DNA from: an uncultured Clostridia bacterium
GTDB lineage: Bacteria; Bacillota; Clostridia; Christensenellales; Aristaeellaceae
Length of the DNA: 64,000 nucleotides
Direction: 5' to 3'
NCBI GenBank assembly: GCA_934647235.1
Contig: CAKUFG010000004.1
Location: 1 to 64,000, forward strand
The notes beneath the pieces are model-generated. The model did no database searches. It had not been told where the DNA came from and saw only the letters and a program-made list of their open reading frames with translations. This document shows, piece by piece, positions 1-8,738 of the stretch. A program made the position numbers and the translations under genes. The stretch's first letter is position 1; the number at the start of each line of letters is the position of its first letter.

Positions 1-3000
1 GCTGCACAGGATTGGCGCTCATGGCGACGGTAGCCACGTACACATAGCCGTAGCTCATGGCCATCATGCCCAGATCCTTCTTCTTGGTGCGCTTACCGGC
101 GGCAGCAAACTTGGCGACCGAGCCGGTAGGCGTGGACTTGCTGGACTGGCCGCCGGTGTTGGAGTACACTTCGGTATCCAGAACCAGCACGTTGACGTCC
201 TGATTCTGCGCCAGAACGTGATCCAGTCCGCCGTAGCCGATATCATAGGCCCAGCCGTCGCCGCCGAAGATCCAGATGGACTTCTTGACCAGCAGGTCCT
301 TGTCGGCCAGCACTTCGCGGGCAGCCTTGCAGGCGTCGCAGTCGCACACAGTGCCGGTCAGATCCTTGCCGTTGTAAACAACGCCGGTCATGTCGATGCC
401 GTCTTCGCAGGCAGCAATCAGCTTGGCCGCGGCAGCCTTGCTGCCCTCGGCGCTGTGCATGTTCTCCAGCCATTCCTTGCCGGCGGCCTTGATATCGTCG
501 GTCACCCAATCGATGGCGATCAGCTTTTCAACCTTCTCGGCCAGCTTGGCGCGGCGCTGGTTGACAGCCAGGTTCATGCCGAAGCCGAACTCAGCGTTGT
601 CTTCGAACAGGCTGTTGGCCCAGGCAGGACCATGACCCTTATCGTTGACAGTGTAGGGACAGGTGGGGGCGGAGCCGCCGTAGATGGAGGAGCAGCCCGT
701 GGCGTTGGCAACCATCATGCGATCGCCGAACAGCTGGGTAACGAGCTTGACATAGGGGGTCTCGCCGCAGCCGGCGCAGGCGCCGGAGAACTCGAACAGG
801 GGCTTCATGAACTGGCTGCCCTTGACGGTGTTCTTGTTGAAGGCGATTTCCGGCTCAGGCAGCTTCATGGCGAATTCCCAGTTGGCTTCCTGCACGGAGG
901 ACTCGTCGGACAGGGGCTTCATTTCCAGGGCCTTGGTCTTGGCGGGGCACACTTCCACGCAGTTGCCGCAGCCGGTGCAGTCCAGCGGGCTTACCTGCAT
1001 GCGGTAGGTGTAGCCGGCCACTTCCTTGCCGATGGCCTTCTTGGTTACGAAGGAGGCGGGCACCTCGGTGCCTTCCTTCACCAGGATGGGACGGATGCAG
1101 GCATGGGGGCAAACCAGGGAGCACTGGCCGCACTGTACGCAGTTCTCGGGAATCCACTCGGGAACCTTGACGGCGATGCCGCGCTTTTCAAACTTGGTGG
1201 TGCCGGTGGGAACCATGCCGTCGGGCGTGAAGGCGCTCACGGGCAGCTTATCGCCTTCCTGATTCAGGATGGGCTTTACGATGTTCTTGAAGTACTCGGT
1301 GGACTCAACCACAACGGGCTGCGCGCCGGTGGCGGCATTGGCCCATTCGGCGGGAACCTTGACTTCCTTCAGGCCGGAGATGGCGATGTCGATGGCGTCC
1401 CAGTTCTTCTGAACGACGGCGTCGCCCTTCTTGCCGTAGGTCTTCTTGGCATACGCCTTCATGTACTCATCGGCCTTTTCGTAGGGGATGATATCGGCCA
1501 GCTTGAAGAAGGCGGCCTGCATGATGGTGTTGATGCGGTTGCCCATGCCAACCTGAGCGGCCAGCTTGACAGCGTTGATGATGTAGAACTTGGCGTGCTT
1601 CTTGGCCAGCAGCTGCTTCATGGCGGCGGGCAGCTGAGCATCCAGCTCGCTCTCGTCCCACTGGCAGTTGAGCAGGAAGGTGCCGCCGTCACGCAGGGAG
1701 GATACCATGTCGTAGGCAGTCACATAAGCCTGGTTATGGCAGGCGATGAAATCGGCCGCATCGATCTGATAGGTGCTGCGGATGGGGGTATCGCCGAAGC
1801 GCAGGTGGCTGACGGTCAGGCCGCCGGACTTCTTGGAGTCGTAGGCGAAATAGGCCTGCGCGTACTTATCGGTGTGGTCGCCGATGATCTTGATGGAGTT
1901 CTTGTTGGCGCCGACGGTACCGTCAGAGCCCAGACCATAGAACTTGCAGGACACGGTGCCGGCGGGGGCGGAGTTGAACTGCTCGCCCAGCTTCAGGGAG
2001 GTGCCGGTCAGGTCGTCGTTGATACCCACGGTGAAATGATTCTTCATTTCGCCTTCCAGGTTCTCGTACACGGCCTTCACCATGGTGGGGGTGAATTCCT
2101 TGCTGCCCAGACCATAGCGGCCGCCCACTACCTTGATATCATCGCGGCCGGCTTCACGCAGCACGGTGCAGACATCCTGGTACAGCGGTTCGCCCAGGGA
2201 GCCGGGCTCCTTGGTGCGGTCCAGCACGGCGATCTTCTTGCAGGTGGCGGGGATGGCGGCCAGGAAGTGCTTGGCGCTGAAGGGGCGGAACAGATGCACC
2301 TTTACGCAGCCGTACTTCTTGCCCTGCGCGTTGAGGGCTTCGATGGCCTCGTCGATGGTTTCGCAGCCGCTGCCCATGCAGATGACGACTTCTTCAGCGT
2401 CGGGCGCGCCCACGTAATCAAACAGGTTGTACTTGCGGCCGGTGATGGACTCTACCTGCTTCATGCACTCCTCAACGATTTCGGGCGTGGCCAGGTAGTG
2501 ACGGTTGGCGGCCTCACGGTTCTGGAAGTAGATATCGGGGTTCTGGGCGGTACCGGCCTGATGGGGATGTTCGGGGTTCAGGGCGCGGGCGCGGAACTCG
2601 TTTACCTTGTCCCAGGGAACGATCTTGGCGATGTCTTCGTAGTCGATCGCGTCGATCTTCTGGATTTCATGGCTGGTGCGGAAGCCGTCAAAGAAGTGCA
2701 GGAAGGGCACGCTGGCCTTCAGCGCGGCCAGATGGGCGACCAGCGCCATATCCATCGCTTCCTGAACGGAGGAGGAAGCCAGCATGGCAAAGCCGGTCTG
2801 GCGGCAGGCCATTACGTCCTGATGATCGCCGAAGATGGACAGCGCGTGGGCGGCCAGGGCGCGGGCGGATACATGGAACACGCCGGGCAGCAGCTCGCCG
2901 GAGATCTTGTACATGTTGGGGATCATCAGCAGCAGGCCCTGAGAGGCGGTGAAGGTGGTGGTCAGCGCGCCAGCGGCCAGGGAGCCGTGCACAGCGCCGG

Positions 3001-3199
3001 CCGCGCCGGCTTCAGACTGCATTTCGGCAACGTGAACCGTCTGACCGAACAGGTTCTTGCGGCCCTGCGCAGCCCACTCGTCCACGTACTCCGCCATCGT
3101 GGAGGACGGCGTGATGGGGTAGATAGCGGCGACATCGCTGAACGCATACGCGATGTGGCTGACCGCTCCGTTGCCGTCGATCGTGTACTTGAAAGACAT
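1..3199 (-). CDS. nifJ: Pyruvate:ferredoxin (flavodoxin) oxidoreductase, 3'-truncated by window edge
   Basis: Decarboxylates pyruvate to acetyl-CoA and CO2 and passes electrons to ferredoxin; a cytoplasmic hub of anaerobic metabolism. About 1066 residues are visible of a family length near 1170-1190, so roughly the last 110 lie outside. The order is the single-chain PFOR order: N-terminal pyrimidine-binding region with YPITPSS, a middle domain II/III, a ferredoxin insert with two 4Fe-4S motifs (CVQCGQCSLVCP and CTGCGNCVEVCP), then the TPP domain with CAGCGE and GDGWAYDIG...YSNTGGQSS. The start is the ATG at 3197-3199, preceded by AAAGGAGG. It stands alone behind a strong promoter. No frameshift is seen. 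Confidence 0.97.
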   Translation of the reverse strand, partial: MSFKYTIDGNGAVSHIAYAFSDVAAIYPITPSSTMAEYVDEWAAQGRKNLFGQTVHVAEMQSEAGAAGAVHGSLAAGALTTTFTASQGLLLMIPNMYKISGELLPGVFHVSARALAAHALSIFGDHQDVMACRQTGFAMLASSSVQEAMDMALVAHLAALKASVPFLHFFDGFRTSHEIQKIDAIDYEDIAKIVPWDKVNEFRARALNPEHPHQAGTAQNPDIYFQNREAANRHYLATPEIVEECMKQVESITGRKYNLFDYVGAPDAEEVVICMGSGCETIDEAIEALNAQGKKYGCVKVHLFRPFSAKHFLAAIPATCKKIAVLDRTKEPGSLGEPLYQDVCTVLREAGRDDIKVVGGRYGLGSKEFTPTMVKAVYENLEGEMKNHFTVGINDDLTGTSLKLGEQFNSAPAGTVSCKFYGLGSDGTVGANKNSIKIIGDHTDKYAQAYFAYDSKKSGGLTVSHLRFGDTPIRSTYQIDAADFIACHNQAYVTAYDMVSSLRDGGTFLLNCQWDESELDAQLPAAMKQLLAKKHAKFYIINAVKLAAQVGMGNRINTIMQAAFFKLADIIPYEKADEYMKAYAKKTYGKKGDAVVQKNWDAIDIAISGLKEVKVPAEWANAATGAQPVVVESTEYFKNIVKPILNQEGDKLPVSAFTPDGMVPTGTTKFEKRGIAVKVPEWIPENCVQCGQCSLVCPHACIRPILVKEGTEVPASFVTKKAIGKEVAGYTYRMQVSPLDCTGCGNCVEVCPAKTKALEMKPLSDESSVQEANWEFAMKLPEPEIAFNKNTVKGSQFMKPLFEFSGACAGCGETPYVKLVTQLFGDRMMVANATGCSSIYGGSAPTCPYTVNDKGHGPAWANSLFEDNAEFGFGMNLAVNQRRAKLAEKVEKLIAIDWVTDDIKAAGKEWLENMHSAEGSKAAAAKLIAACEDGIDMTGVVYNGKDLTGTVCDCDACKAAREVLADKDLLVKKSIWIFGGDGWAYDIGYGGLDHVLAQNQDVNVLVLDTEVYSNTGGQSSKSTPTGSVAKFAAAGKRTKKKDLGMMAMSYGYVYVATVAMSANPVQ

Positions 3200-3240
3200 T
3201 TGGGGATCCTCCTTTATGGTGTGTATAAACACTGTCAGGC

Positions 3241-3263
3241 GGTATAGCAATACCAACTATACC
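3241..3263. promoter_or_regulatory. Inverted repeat in the nifJ leader (possible operator)
   Basis: GGTATAG (3241-3247) and CTATACC (3257-3263) form a perfect 7-bp inverted repeat with a 9-base spacer, just downstream of the nifJ -10 box. The position suits a repressor operator or a 5' mRNA stem-loop. It does not match the Rex or CcpA consensus, and no regulator is assigned. Confidence 0.4.
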
Positions 3264-3271
3264 AACAATAT

Positions 3272-3301
3272 ATTATAGATACAACCCCTCCCATTTGTCA
3301 A
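3272..3301 (-). promoter_or_regulatory. Sigma-A promoter of nifJ
   Basis: On the minus strand a perfect TTGACA (3296-3301) is followed after 18 bases by a perfect TATAAT (3272-3277), about 70 bases before the nifJ start. This is the closest match to consensus in the window and fits strong expression of a central enzyme. Confidence 0.85.
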
Positions 3302-3333
3302 GGGAAACCAGGCCTCAGGCGGAAAATTGCCTG

Positions 3334-3370
3334 CAAAAAAATGCCCGGAAGCGTTATTTCCTCCGGGCAT
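3334..3370 (-). terminator. Rho-independent terminator after the exported protein gene
   Basis: ATGCCCGGA (3341-3349) pairs with TCCGGGCAT (3362-3370). Read on the minus strand the stem is followed by a run of seven T. It lies about 80 bases downstream of the minus-strand gene ending at 3453 and insulates nifJ. Confidence 0.85.
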
Positions 3371-3452
3371 GGTGCAATGCTGTCCAATGGTCGCCGCCGG
3401 GTCAGGCGCTGCGCGCACAATCGGCGCGCATTGTCCCGTATCAGGCGGATGA

Positions 3453-4061
3453 TCAGAATTTCTCCGGCAGCTCATGCACGGCCTTGAAATCATGCTGCGC
3501 ATGCACGGTGGTTTCATTCTTTTCAATCAGCGCGCCGTCCTGATCATAAACCAGTTCGCTCACATAGGTGATTTCTATGTCGCCGCCCGTAACGGACAGG
3601 GTGCATTTGTCTCCGTTTGTTTCGATTCTTACATCGGAAAGCGCATTGAACTGCACCTGTACGTTGTGCTCCTTGGGAATCCACATATACTGCTGCGTGC
3701 TTTGATAATCGTTGGAATTTTCCGCATCAAAGCAGCCGCCGGTATAGCCGTTGTACGGATCGATAAACAGCATATAGCGGTATGTAATCTCAATGATCGG
3801 CAGCTCGTAGCTTGCCAGCTCCACCCGGCCCTCGGCGGTATCCTGATACAGAGTAATGGGCAGCACCACCTGATCCAGCGCGCGATGAACCTCCACGTTC
3901 TCGCCGCCGGAATAGATCTGCGTCATATCCTGCAGCCGCAATTGCAGCTGTTCCAGATCAGACATGGCATTGCTGCCGGCGGAGCCCGTCTGAGAGGCCG
4001 AAGCCAGGCAGGGCAGGATGATGATCATCAGAGTAAGCAGGACAAGCAGCAGCCGTTTCAT
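3453..4061 (-). CDS. Exported protein of unknown function
   Basis: A 202-residue protein. The N-terminus is a signal peptide: K/R at positions 2-3, a long hydrophobic run, then an ALASAS-like site near residue 24. There is no lipobox cysteine. The mature part begins with a short Leu/Gln helix (LEQLQLRLQDM) and is then mostly predicted beta strands with many Tyr, Thr and Val. I do not recognise a family; a secreted beta-rich protein is all that can be said. The ATG at 4061 is chosen over an upstream in-frame ATG because it has AAAAGGAGG at proper spacing and starts the signal peptide. It has its own promoter and terminator, so it is monocistronic. Confidence 0.8.
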   Translation of the reverse strand: MKRLLLVLLTLMIIILPCLASASQTGSAGSNAMSDLEQLQLRLQDMTQIYSGGENVEVHRALDQVVLPITLYQDTAEGRVELASYELPIIEITYRYMLFIDPYNGYTGGCFDAENSNDYQSTQQYMWIPKEHNVQVQFNALSDVRIETNGDKCTLSVTGGDIEITYVSELVYDQDGALIEKNETTVHAQHDFKAVHELPEKF

Positions 4062-4113
4062 GGTGTTTCCTCCTTTTAGTGTTGCAGGTGAAATATGGTT
4101 GATTTGTAAATAT

Positions 4114-4142
4114 ATTATAGCATCAGTTGCGTAAAAGAGCAA
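4114..4142 (-). promoter_or_regulatory. Promoter of the exported protein gene
   Basis: Minus strand TTGCTC (4137-4142), 17-base spacer, TATAAT (4114-4119), about 50 bases upstream of the ATG at 4061. Confidence 0.7.
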
Positions 4143-4185
4143 CCCTCCCAGAAGTTTTTTCGCTATTCCGCCATGATAATTTACA

Positions 4186-4214
4186 TTGTGCCGCCGCGCG
4201 ATTTTTGTTATAAT
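4186..4214 (+). promoter_or_regulatory. Promoter of the sulfatase-maturating enzyme gene
   Basis: TTGTGC (4186-4191), 17-base spacer, TATAAT (4209-4214), followed 16 bases later by the Shine-Dalgarno GGAGGG. The 5' leader is therefore very short. Confidence 0.65.
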
Positions 4215-4242
4215 AAATAAAATACCTTCTGGAGGGTTTGCC

Positions 4243-5349
4243 ATGCCGCCGCTCAATCTGCTGATCAAGCCTGCCTCCGGCCGCTGCAACATGCGCTGCC
4301 GCTACTGCTTTTATGCCGATGAAACCGCCCATCGGGAGGTGGACGATTACGGGCTGATGTCCGAGGACGTGCTGGAGTCCATGATCCGCAAGGCGCTGGC
4401 GCATGCCGAGGGCGCGTGCACCTTTGGCTTTCAGGGGGGCGAGCCGACGCTGCGCGGGCTGGATTTCTTCCGCCGCGCGGTAGAGCTGCAGCAAAAATAC
4501 AATGTCAACAACGTGCGCATCGACAACGCCCTGCAGACCAACGGCACGCTGATCAACGAGGAATGGGCGCAGTTTTTTGCGGACAACAAGTTCCTGATCG
4601 GCCTGTCGCTGGACGGCATGGCGGGCCTGCACAATAAAAATCGCCCCGACGCGCGGGGCGAGGGCACGCTGCGCCGGGTGCTGGATACCGCCCAGCTGCT
4701 GCGCCGCCACGACGTTACCTTCAATGTTCTCACCGTCGTCACCAATGATACGGCGGATAAGCTTGACCTGGTATATGATTTCTTTGCCCGGCACGATCTG
4801 CGCTGGCAGCAGTACATCCCCTGCCTGGACGCCTTCGGCGAGAACCAGGGCTGGCTGACGGTGGACAAGTACGCGCAGTTTTTGTGCCGCCTGTTCGACC
4901 GCTGGGCCGAGGATGTGATGCAGGGGCGCTTCATCTACATCCGCCAGTTTGAAAACTACCTGGGCATGCTGCTGGGCCGTCCGGCCGAAAGCTGCGGCAT
5001 GATGGGCTGCTGCGGCATGCAGTACACCGTGGAGGCCGACGGCAGCGTGTATCCCTGCGATTTCTATGTGCTGGACGCTTACCGCCTTGGCAGCTTTGTG
5101 ACCGATGATTTTGACGCGCTGGATGAAAAGCGCCGCGCGCTGCGCTTTGTAGAGGCTTCCGCCGAGAAGGACGCGGAGTGCCTGAAGTGCCGCTATTACC
5201 CGCTGTGCCGGGGCGGCTGCCGCCGCGACCGCGACGACGGCGCAGGGCATCTTTCCCGCACGCGCTTCTGCAGCGCCTATATGAAATTCTTTGATTACGC
5301 GCTGCCGCGCCTGCAGCACATCGCCGCGCGCTGCGCCGGAAACAAGTAA
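4243..5349 (+). CDS. Anaerobic sulfatase-maturating enzyme (radical SAM, SPASM)
   Basis: A 368-residue cytoplasmic enzyme that converts the active-site Cys or Ser of sulfatases into formylglycine using SAM and three 4Fe-4S clusters. The radical-SAM motif C15-x3-C19-x2-C22 (CNMRCRYC) is followed by GGEPT. The C-terminal SPASM region holds the expected auxiliary-cluster cysteines (CGMMGCCGMQ, YPCDFY, CLKCRYYPLCRGGCRRDR, FCSAY). Length and motifs match clostridial anSMEs. Start ATG 4243 has GGAGGG seven bases upstream; a longer in-frame ATG at 4186 overlaps the promoter and is rejected. Its likely client in this window is the Cys-type sulfatase at 54805-56304, which is unlinked. Family assignment is sure; the client is inferred. 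Confidence 0.93.
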   Translation: MPPLNLLIKPASGRCNMRCRYCFYADETAHREVDDYGLMSEDVLESMIRKALAHAEGACTFGFQGGEPTLRGLDFFRRAVELQQKYNVNNVRIDNALQTNGTLINEEWAQFFADNKFLIGLSLDGMAGLHNKNRPDARGEGTLRRVLDTAQLLRRHDVTFNVLTVVTNDTADKLDLVYDFFARHDLRWQQYIPCLDAFGENQGWLTVDKYAQFLCRLFDRWAEDVMQGRFIYIRQFENYLGMLLGRPAESCGMMGCCGMQYTVEADGSVYPCDFYVLDAYRLGSFVTDDFDALDEKRRALRFVEASAEKDAECLKCRYYPLCRGGCRRDRDDGAGHLSRTRFCSAYMKFFDYALPRLQHIAARCAGNK

Positions 5350-5352
5350 AAC

Positions 5353-5384
5353 AAGGGGGCTGCCACACTGGGCAGTCCCCTTAT
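5353..5384 (+). terminator. Terminator after the sulfatase-maturating enzyme gene
   Basis: AAGGGG-G-CTGCC (5353-5364) pairs with GGCAG-T-CCCCTT (5371-5382) around a six-base loop, starting four bases after the stop codon. The downstream tail is only TTATT, so termination may be partial or may work in both directions. Confidence 0.7.
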
Positions 5385-5421
5385 TGTCATTCAAAAATCA
5401 TAGCTAACTTAGCCGAGAAGT

Positions 5422-5584
5422 AAAGAAGGGGCGCAGCTCCTTCTTTTTAGTTCCGCAGCGGCGGCGTGTACGGCGCGAGGAGCAGCCGTCAGGCTGCTTC
5501 CTATGTCATTTTCTGCCCGTGAGCCTTTGGCTCACAAGAAAATGACGTGCCCGCTGAAAGACTGCTTTAGCTGACTTTCAGCGG
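5422..5584. repeat. Cluster of four perfect hairpins (intergenic repeat-like block)
   Basis: Within 163 bases there are four consecutive inverted repeats: AAAGAAGG/CCTTCTTT (5422-5446, then further T), AGCAGCC/GGCTGCT (5481-5498), GTCATTTTCT/AGAAAATGAC (5505-5546) enclosing a second perfect stem GTGAGCC/GGCTCAC (5519-5535), and CCGCTGAAAG/CTTTCAGCGG (5551-5584). The first can act as a plus-strand terminator and the last can serve the minus-strand gene ending at 5592. The density exceeds what termination needs. It may be a non-coding mobile repeat or a structured RNA. No open frame is present. Confidence 0.6.
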
Positions 5585-5591
5585 CCGGGTG

Positions 5592-8500
5592 TCATCCATT
5601 TTCTACCCGGCTATCCCAATAATCCAGAATCTCGCCGCTGCGGGAATCCATGATCACCGACAGATAATCCACCATGCCCTCGTCATAGCCATGGCTGATA
5701 TTGATATCCACGCGCCAGATGGTTTTGGCTGGATTGATGTTCTCATACCATTCCGCCGTTTCAAAGTAGAAATAGCACGGCAGGCTGGCAAGCGTTTCAA
5801 GCTTCTTCCCCGTCTGCCCGGCGGCGTAAGCCAGAGCGATTTCCTGCGCCTTTTCCTGCGGGATATCCTGCCTGGTCGGCAGGACAGCGTTGTCATCGGG
5901 CAGCCACGCTGCAGCTTCCGCCTTTTCCTCGACCGACCAGGTGTAGTACGGCCCGCGCAGGGCCTGCTCCTGCGCCATGCGCTTGCTGGCAGCCTCATAC
6001 CGGCGATTGTAAGCGTAGTCTTCCGCGTTGCTGGAAATCACCCTTTCTTCATCCCCGCGCACGACAATCACATAAAACTCGGCTTCCTCATCATCTCTGC
6101 AGAAGGTAAACCGCCACCAGGTCAGGCTGCCGTCGTGATCCGGGCAGATATCGCGGCACAGCTCCTGCCGGACGGTATAATCCTCCTGATTGAATTGGCC
6201 GTCGTCCACCGTAGCCTCCAGCGTCTGCCAGGCGGTATCCAGCGCGGCGAGGGCTTCGTCGTCCTCGGTATACGCCATAGGCTTGCCATAGTCGATATAG
6301 TAGCCGGGCTGCTTCATGTCCAAATCGTCCGGGCCGCTGCCGTTGGTATAGGAATTCTGAAAATCACGGAGGATTTCGCCCTGCTGATTGAAGGTAACGG
6401 CGCAGTTGCGCAGCCCGGTGCGGACAACGTAATACACGTTCCACAGATGCACATCGGGGGCGTCGGGCTCGTAATAGAAGCTGTAGCGGCGATAGACGAA
6501 ATCCGCCTCCGTCATGCCGTAGCGCTCTTTTATGTGCGCGTCGGCAAAGGCGGTTGCCTGCTCCAGCGTCATATCGCCCTCGCCGGGCAGGATGTTGCGG
6601 GCTGGCAGATCGGCGTCAAAGCCGTAATCCAGGCGGATCTGCGTGGCCTTGGCCTTGATCTCCAGCGGCCATTCGTTGCTGTCGCCGTACTCATCCCACA
6701 GGGCGGTGATGCGGTTCATGAATTCATCGTACTTTTCCCGCATGCCGGGCTGAATCTCGGCAAAATGCTCGGGCACGATGCTGTCCATCAGCGCTTGCGT
6801 GGCGGTATCAAAGGCCAGGTTTTCGATGGGCAGGAAGCCGTAATCCTTGCCTGCCCGCACCTGATAGAACTGCGCCAGACGGCTGAGCACCTCCACCTGC
6901 GTTCCCTTGGACAGCACCGTGACCACGCCCTTGTCCCGGTCGCAGGCGGCGTACAGGCTTACCTGACCCGTGGCCGCGTCGGTCGTGACCGTGCCGGCGG
7001 GCAGCGCGGCGGGCGCGCCCGTCATTTCATCGGCGAAGGTCAGCGCGCACAGCGGGATCCAGGAGCCGTCCACGCCGGGGCTGTCCTTTGTTGCGCCCAC
7101 GGTGATTTTGGCCCAGTAGATCAGCTTTGCCTCGGTCAGCGCCTTGGGCACGTTGTTGCCCGTCAGGTGAAGCTCGGTCACGGTGACGGGCGTTCCGTTC
7201 AGGCAGGTGCCTTGCGGCCAGGTGTAATCGGTGGTGCCTTCGCTGAAATTGGCGGATGGCGCGGCGGCGTTGCTTACATAGGCCGCGCGGGGCAGGGTAG
7301 CAAACAATGCGCGCTGCTCCTGGTTATCCTCCAGCATGGGATGAAGATAGTAGGGCGCGGCAAATTCCTGATCGGCGGAGACCTCCTCACCCGAGCAGGT
7401 GAGCAGCAGCCCTTCGCCCGTCGCGGCGGACAGGTAGGCGTGCCAGTAGCTGACGGCATAGCGGCCGCTGCCCTGCACGCGGACATCCGCCCGCACTACC
7501 GGCAGGGTGACGCTGCCAAAGGTAGCTGTGGTAAAGGCCACGCCCGCGCGCTCGGCGGAAGCATCCGCGGGAAAATCGCTGCCGCGCACAGCCTGAAGCA
7601 GCTGCAGACCCTTTTCGTATACCTCATCCTCGGTCATGGGCTGGCCGGGCTCCTGCATCAGCGCAGCCAGGCTGGGTACGTCATTATCACTGCTTTCAGT
7701 TGGCTCGGCGGCAAAGGCCACGCTGAAGGCCAGCGCCATCAGCAGCACCGGGCACAGCAGCAGCGCGCCCAAACGCCGCGCGCGGGTATTCATAATAGAA
7801 AGAATGCGGTTCTTCATGCCTCTTTTTCCTCCATAGAAGCTGGTAGACAGCACCGTGCCCCGCGCCCGCTGGCGGCGGATCACGGCGATGATGGTTTCAG
7901 AATAGTACTGGCGATCATCCAGCGATGCGCCGCGCATCACCCGCTCGTCGCAGGAGGCCTCGCAGGCGTAATCGATTTCGCGGCGCGCCAGGTAGATCAG
8001 CGGATTATACCAGTGCAGGCTGACGCAAAGCAGCTCCAGCAGCTTTACATACAGATCCCCGCGCTGATAGTGCGTCAGCTCGTGCCGCAGCACCAGACGC
8101 AGCTCGCTCAGGTTCAGATGGTTCTCCGGCAGCAGGATGCAGGGGCGGAAAATGCCTGCGATCATGGGGCTGTCGGCTGCCTGGCAAAGGTAGATGGGAA
8201 TGGCGCGGCGTATGCCCATTTCATCGCGCAGCGCATCGTAGAGCGCCAGAATACGGCGGTCGCTTACCGGCTTTCGCCAGCGGCGCAGCATACGCAGATA
8301 GCGCACGTGGTGGGCCAGGCTGCCCAGCAGCATCAGCGCAGCGCCCGTCAGGTAAACCATGCACAGTACCGCGCCCCATTGCAGGGTACGGGCAGGCTGG
8401 GTGATGGTTGGCGCAGAGACCGCGCTGCCGGTATAGATGGGCACGAAATCCACGGCGGCGGACTGCACAGCGGGAGTGGCAGGGGTCTCCGTCCGGCGCG

Positions 8501-8738
8501 GGGTGAACACCGGCTCCTCCACTGCCCGCGCCACAGGGACGCTGGACAGCGTGACAACCGGGCACGGGGAGAGCGGGCGGATGGGGATCAGCGCGCAGAG
8601 CAGCACGGCCAGCCAGGCCAGGTACAGGCTGCGGGCGCTGATCCTGTTGCGCAGCATGGGCGTAAGTGCCAGCGCACACAGCGTAACCGCCGATACCGTC
8701 AGCGCGAAGGCCAGCAGGGTGGACAGCCAGGCGGTCAT
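5592..8738 (-). CDS. BlaR1/MecR1-like M56 peptidase with SH3-like and PepSY-like sensor region
   Basis: A 1048-residue membrane metallopeptidase. The N-terminal M56 module has several membrane segments (about 1-55 and 120-145) and the zinc motif HELTH (219-223) with the downstream glutamate in YACEASCDERVM (about 258-268). A further membrane segment follows at about 320-345. The rest (about 345-1048) should be outside the cell. It includes an SH3-like stretch (about 600-640) and repeated segments ending in GEILxxxx near 800 and the C-terminus that resemble PepSY folds. The penicillin-binding sensor domain of true BlaR1 (SxxK) is not seen. It overlaps the repressor gene by ATGA. Signal-induced cleavage of that repressor is inferred from the family. 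Confidence 0.85.
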   Translation of the reverse strand: MTAWLSTLLAFALTVSAVTLCALALTPMLRNRISARSLYLAWLAVLLCALIPIRPLSPCPVVTLSSVPVARAVEEPVFTPRRTETPATPAVQSAAVDFVPIYTGSAVSAPTITQPARTLQWGAVLCMVYLTGAALMLLGSLAHHVRYLRMLRRWRKPVSDRRILALYDALRDEMGIRRAIPIYLCQAADSPMIAGIFRPCILLPENHLNLSELRLVLRHELTHYQRGDLYVKLLELLCVSLHWYNPLIYLARREIDYACEASCDERVMRGASLDDRQYYSETIIAVIRRQRARGTVLSTSFYGGKRGMKNRILSIMNTRARRLGALLLCPVLLMALAFSVAFAAEPTESSDNDVPSLAALMQEPGQPMTEDEVYEKGLQLLQAVRGSDFPADASAERAGVAFTTATFGSVTLPVVRADVRVQGSGRYAVSYWHAYLSAATGEGLLLTCSGEEVSADQEFAAPYYLHPMLEDNQEQRALFATLPRAAYVSNAAAPSANFSEGTTDYTWPQGTCLNGTPVTVTELHLTGNNVPKALTEAKLIYWAKITVGATKDSPGVDGSWIPLCALTFADEMTGAPAALPAGTVTTDAATGQVSLYAACDRDKGVVTVLSKGTQVEVLSRLAQFYQVRAGKDYGFLPIENLAFDTATQALMDSIVPEHFAEIQPGMREKYDEFMNRITALWDEYGDSNEWPLEIKAKATQIRLDYGFDADLPARNILPGEGDMTLEQATAFADAHIKERYGMTEADFVYRRYSFYYEPDAPDVHLWNVYYVVRTGLRNCAVTFNQQGEILRDFQNSYTNGSGPDDLDMKQPGYYIDYGKPMAYTEDDEALAALDTAWQTLEATVDDGQFNQEDYTVRQELCRDICPDHDGSLTWWRFTFCRDDEEAEFYVIVVRGDEERVISSNAEDYAYNRRYEAASKRMAQEQALRGPYYTWSVEEKAEAAAWLPDDNAVLPTRQDIPQEKAQEIALAYAAGQTGKKLETLASLPCYFYFETAEWYENINPAKTIWRVDINISHGYDEGMVDYLSVIMDSRSGEILDYWDSRVENG

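Noticed and set aside
218..3247. A 1009-residue open frame on the plus strand opposite nifJ
   Set aside because: It is antisense to a gene with clear PFOR motifs and has low-complexity Gly/Ala/Leu/His composition, typical of GC-rich shadow frames.
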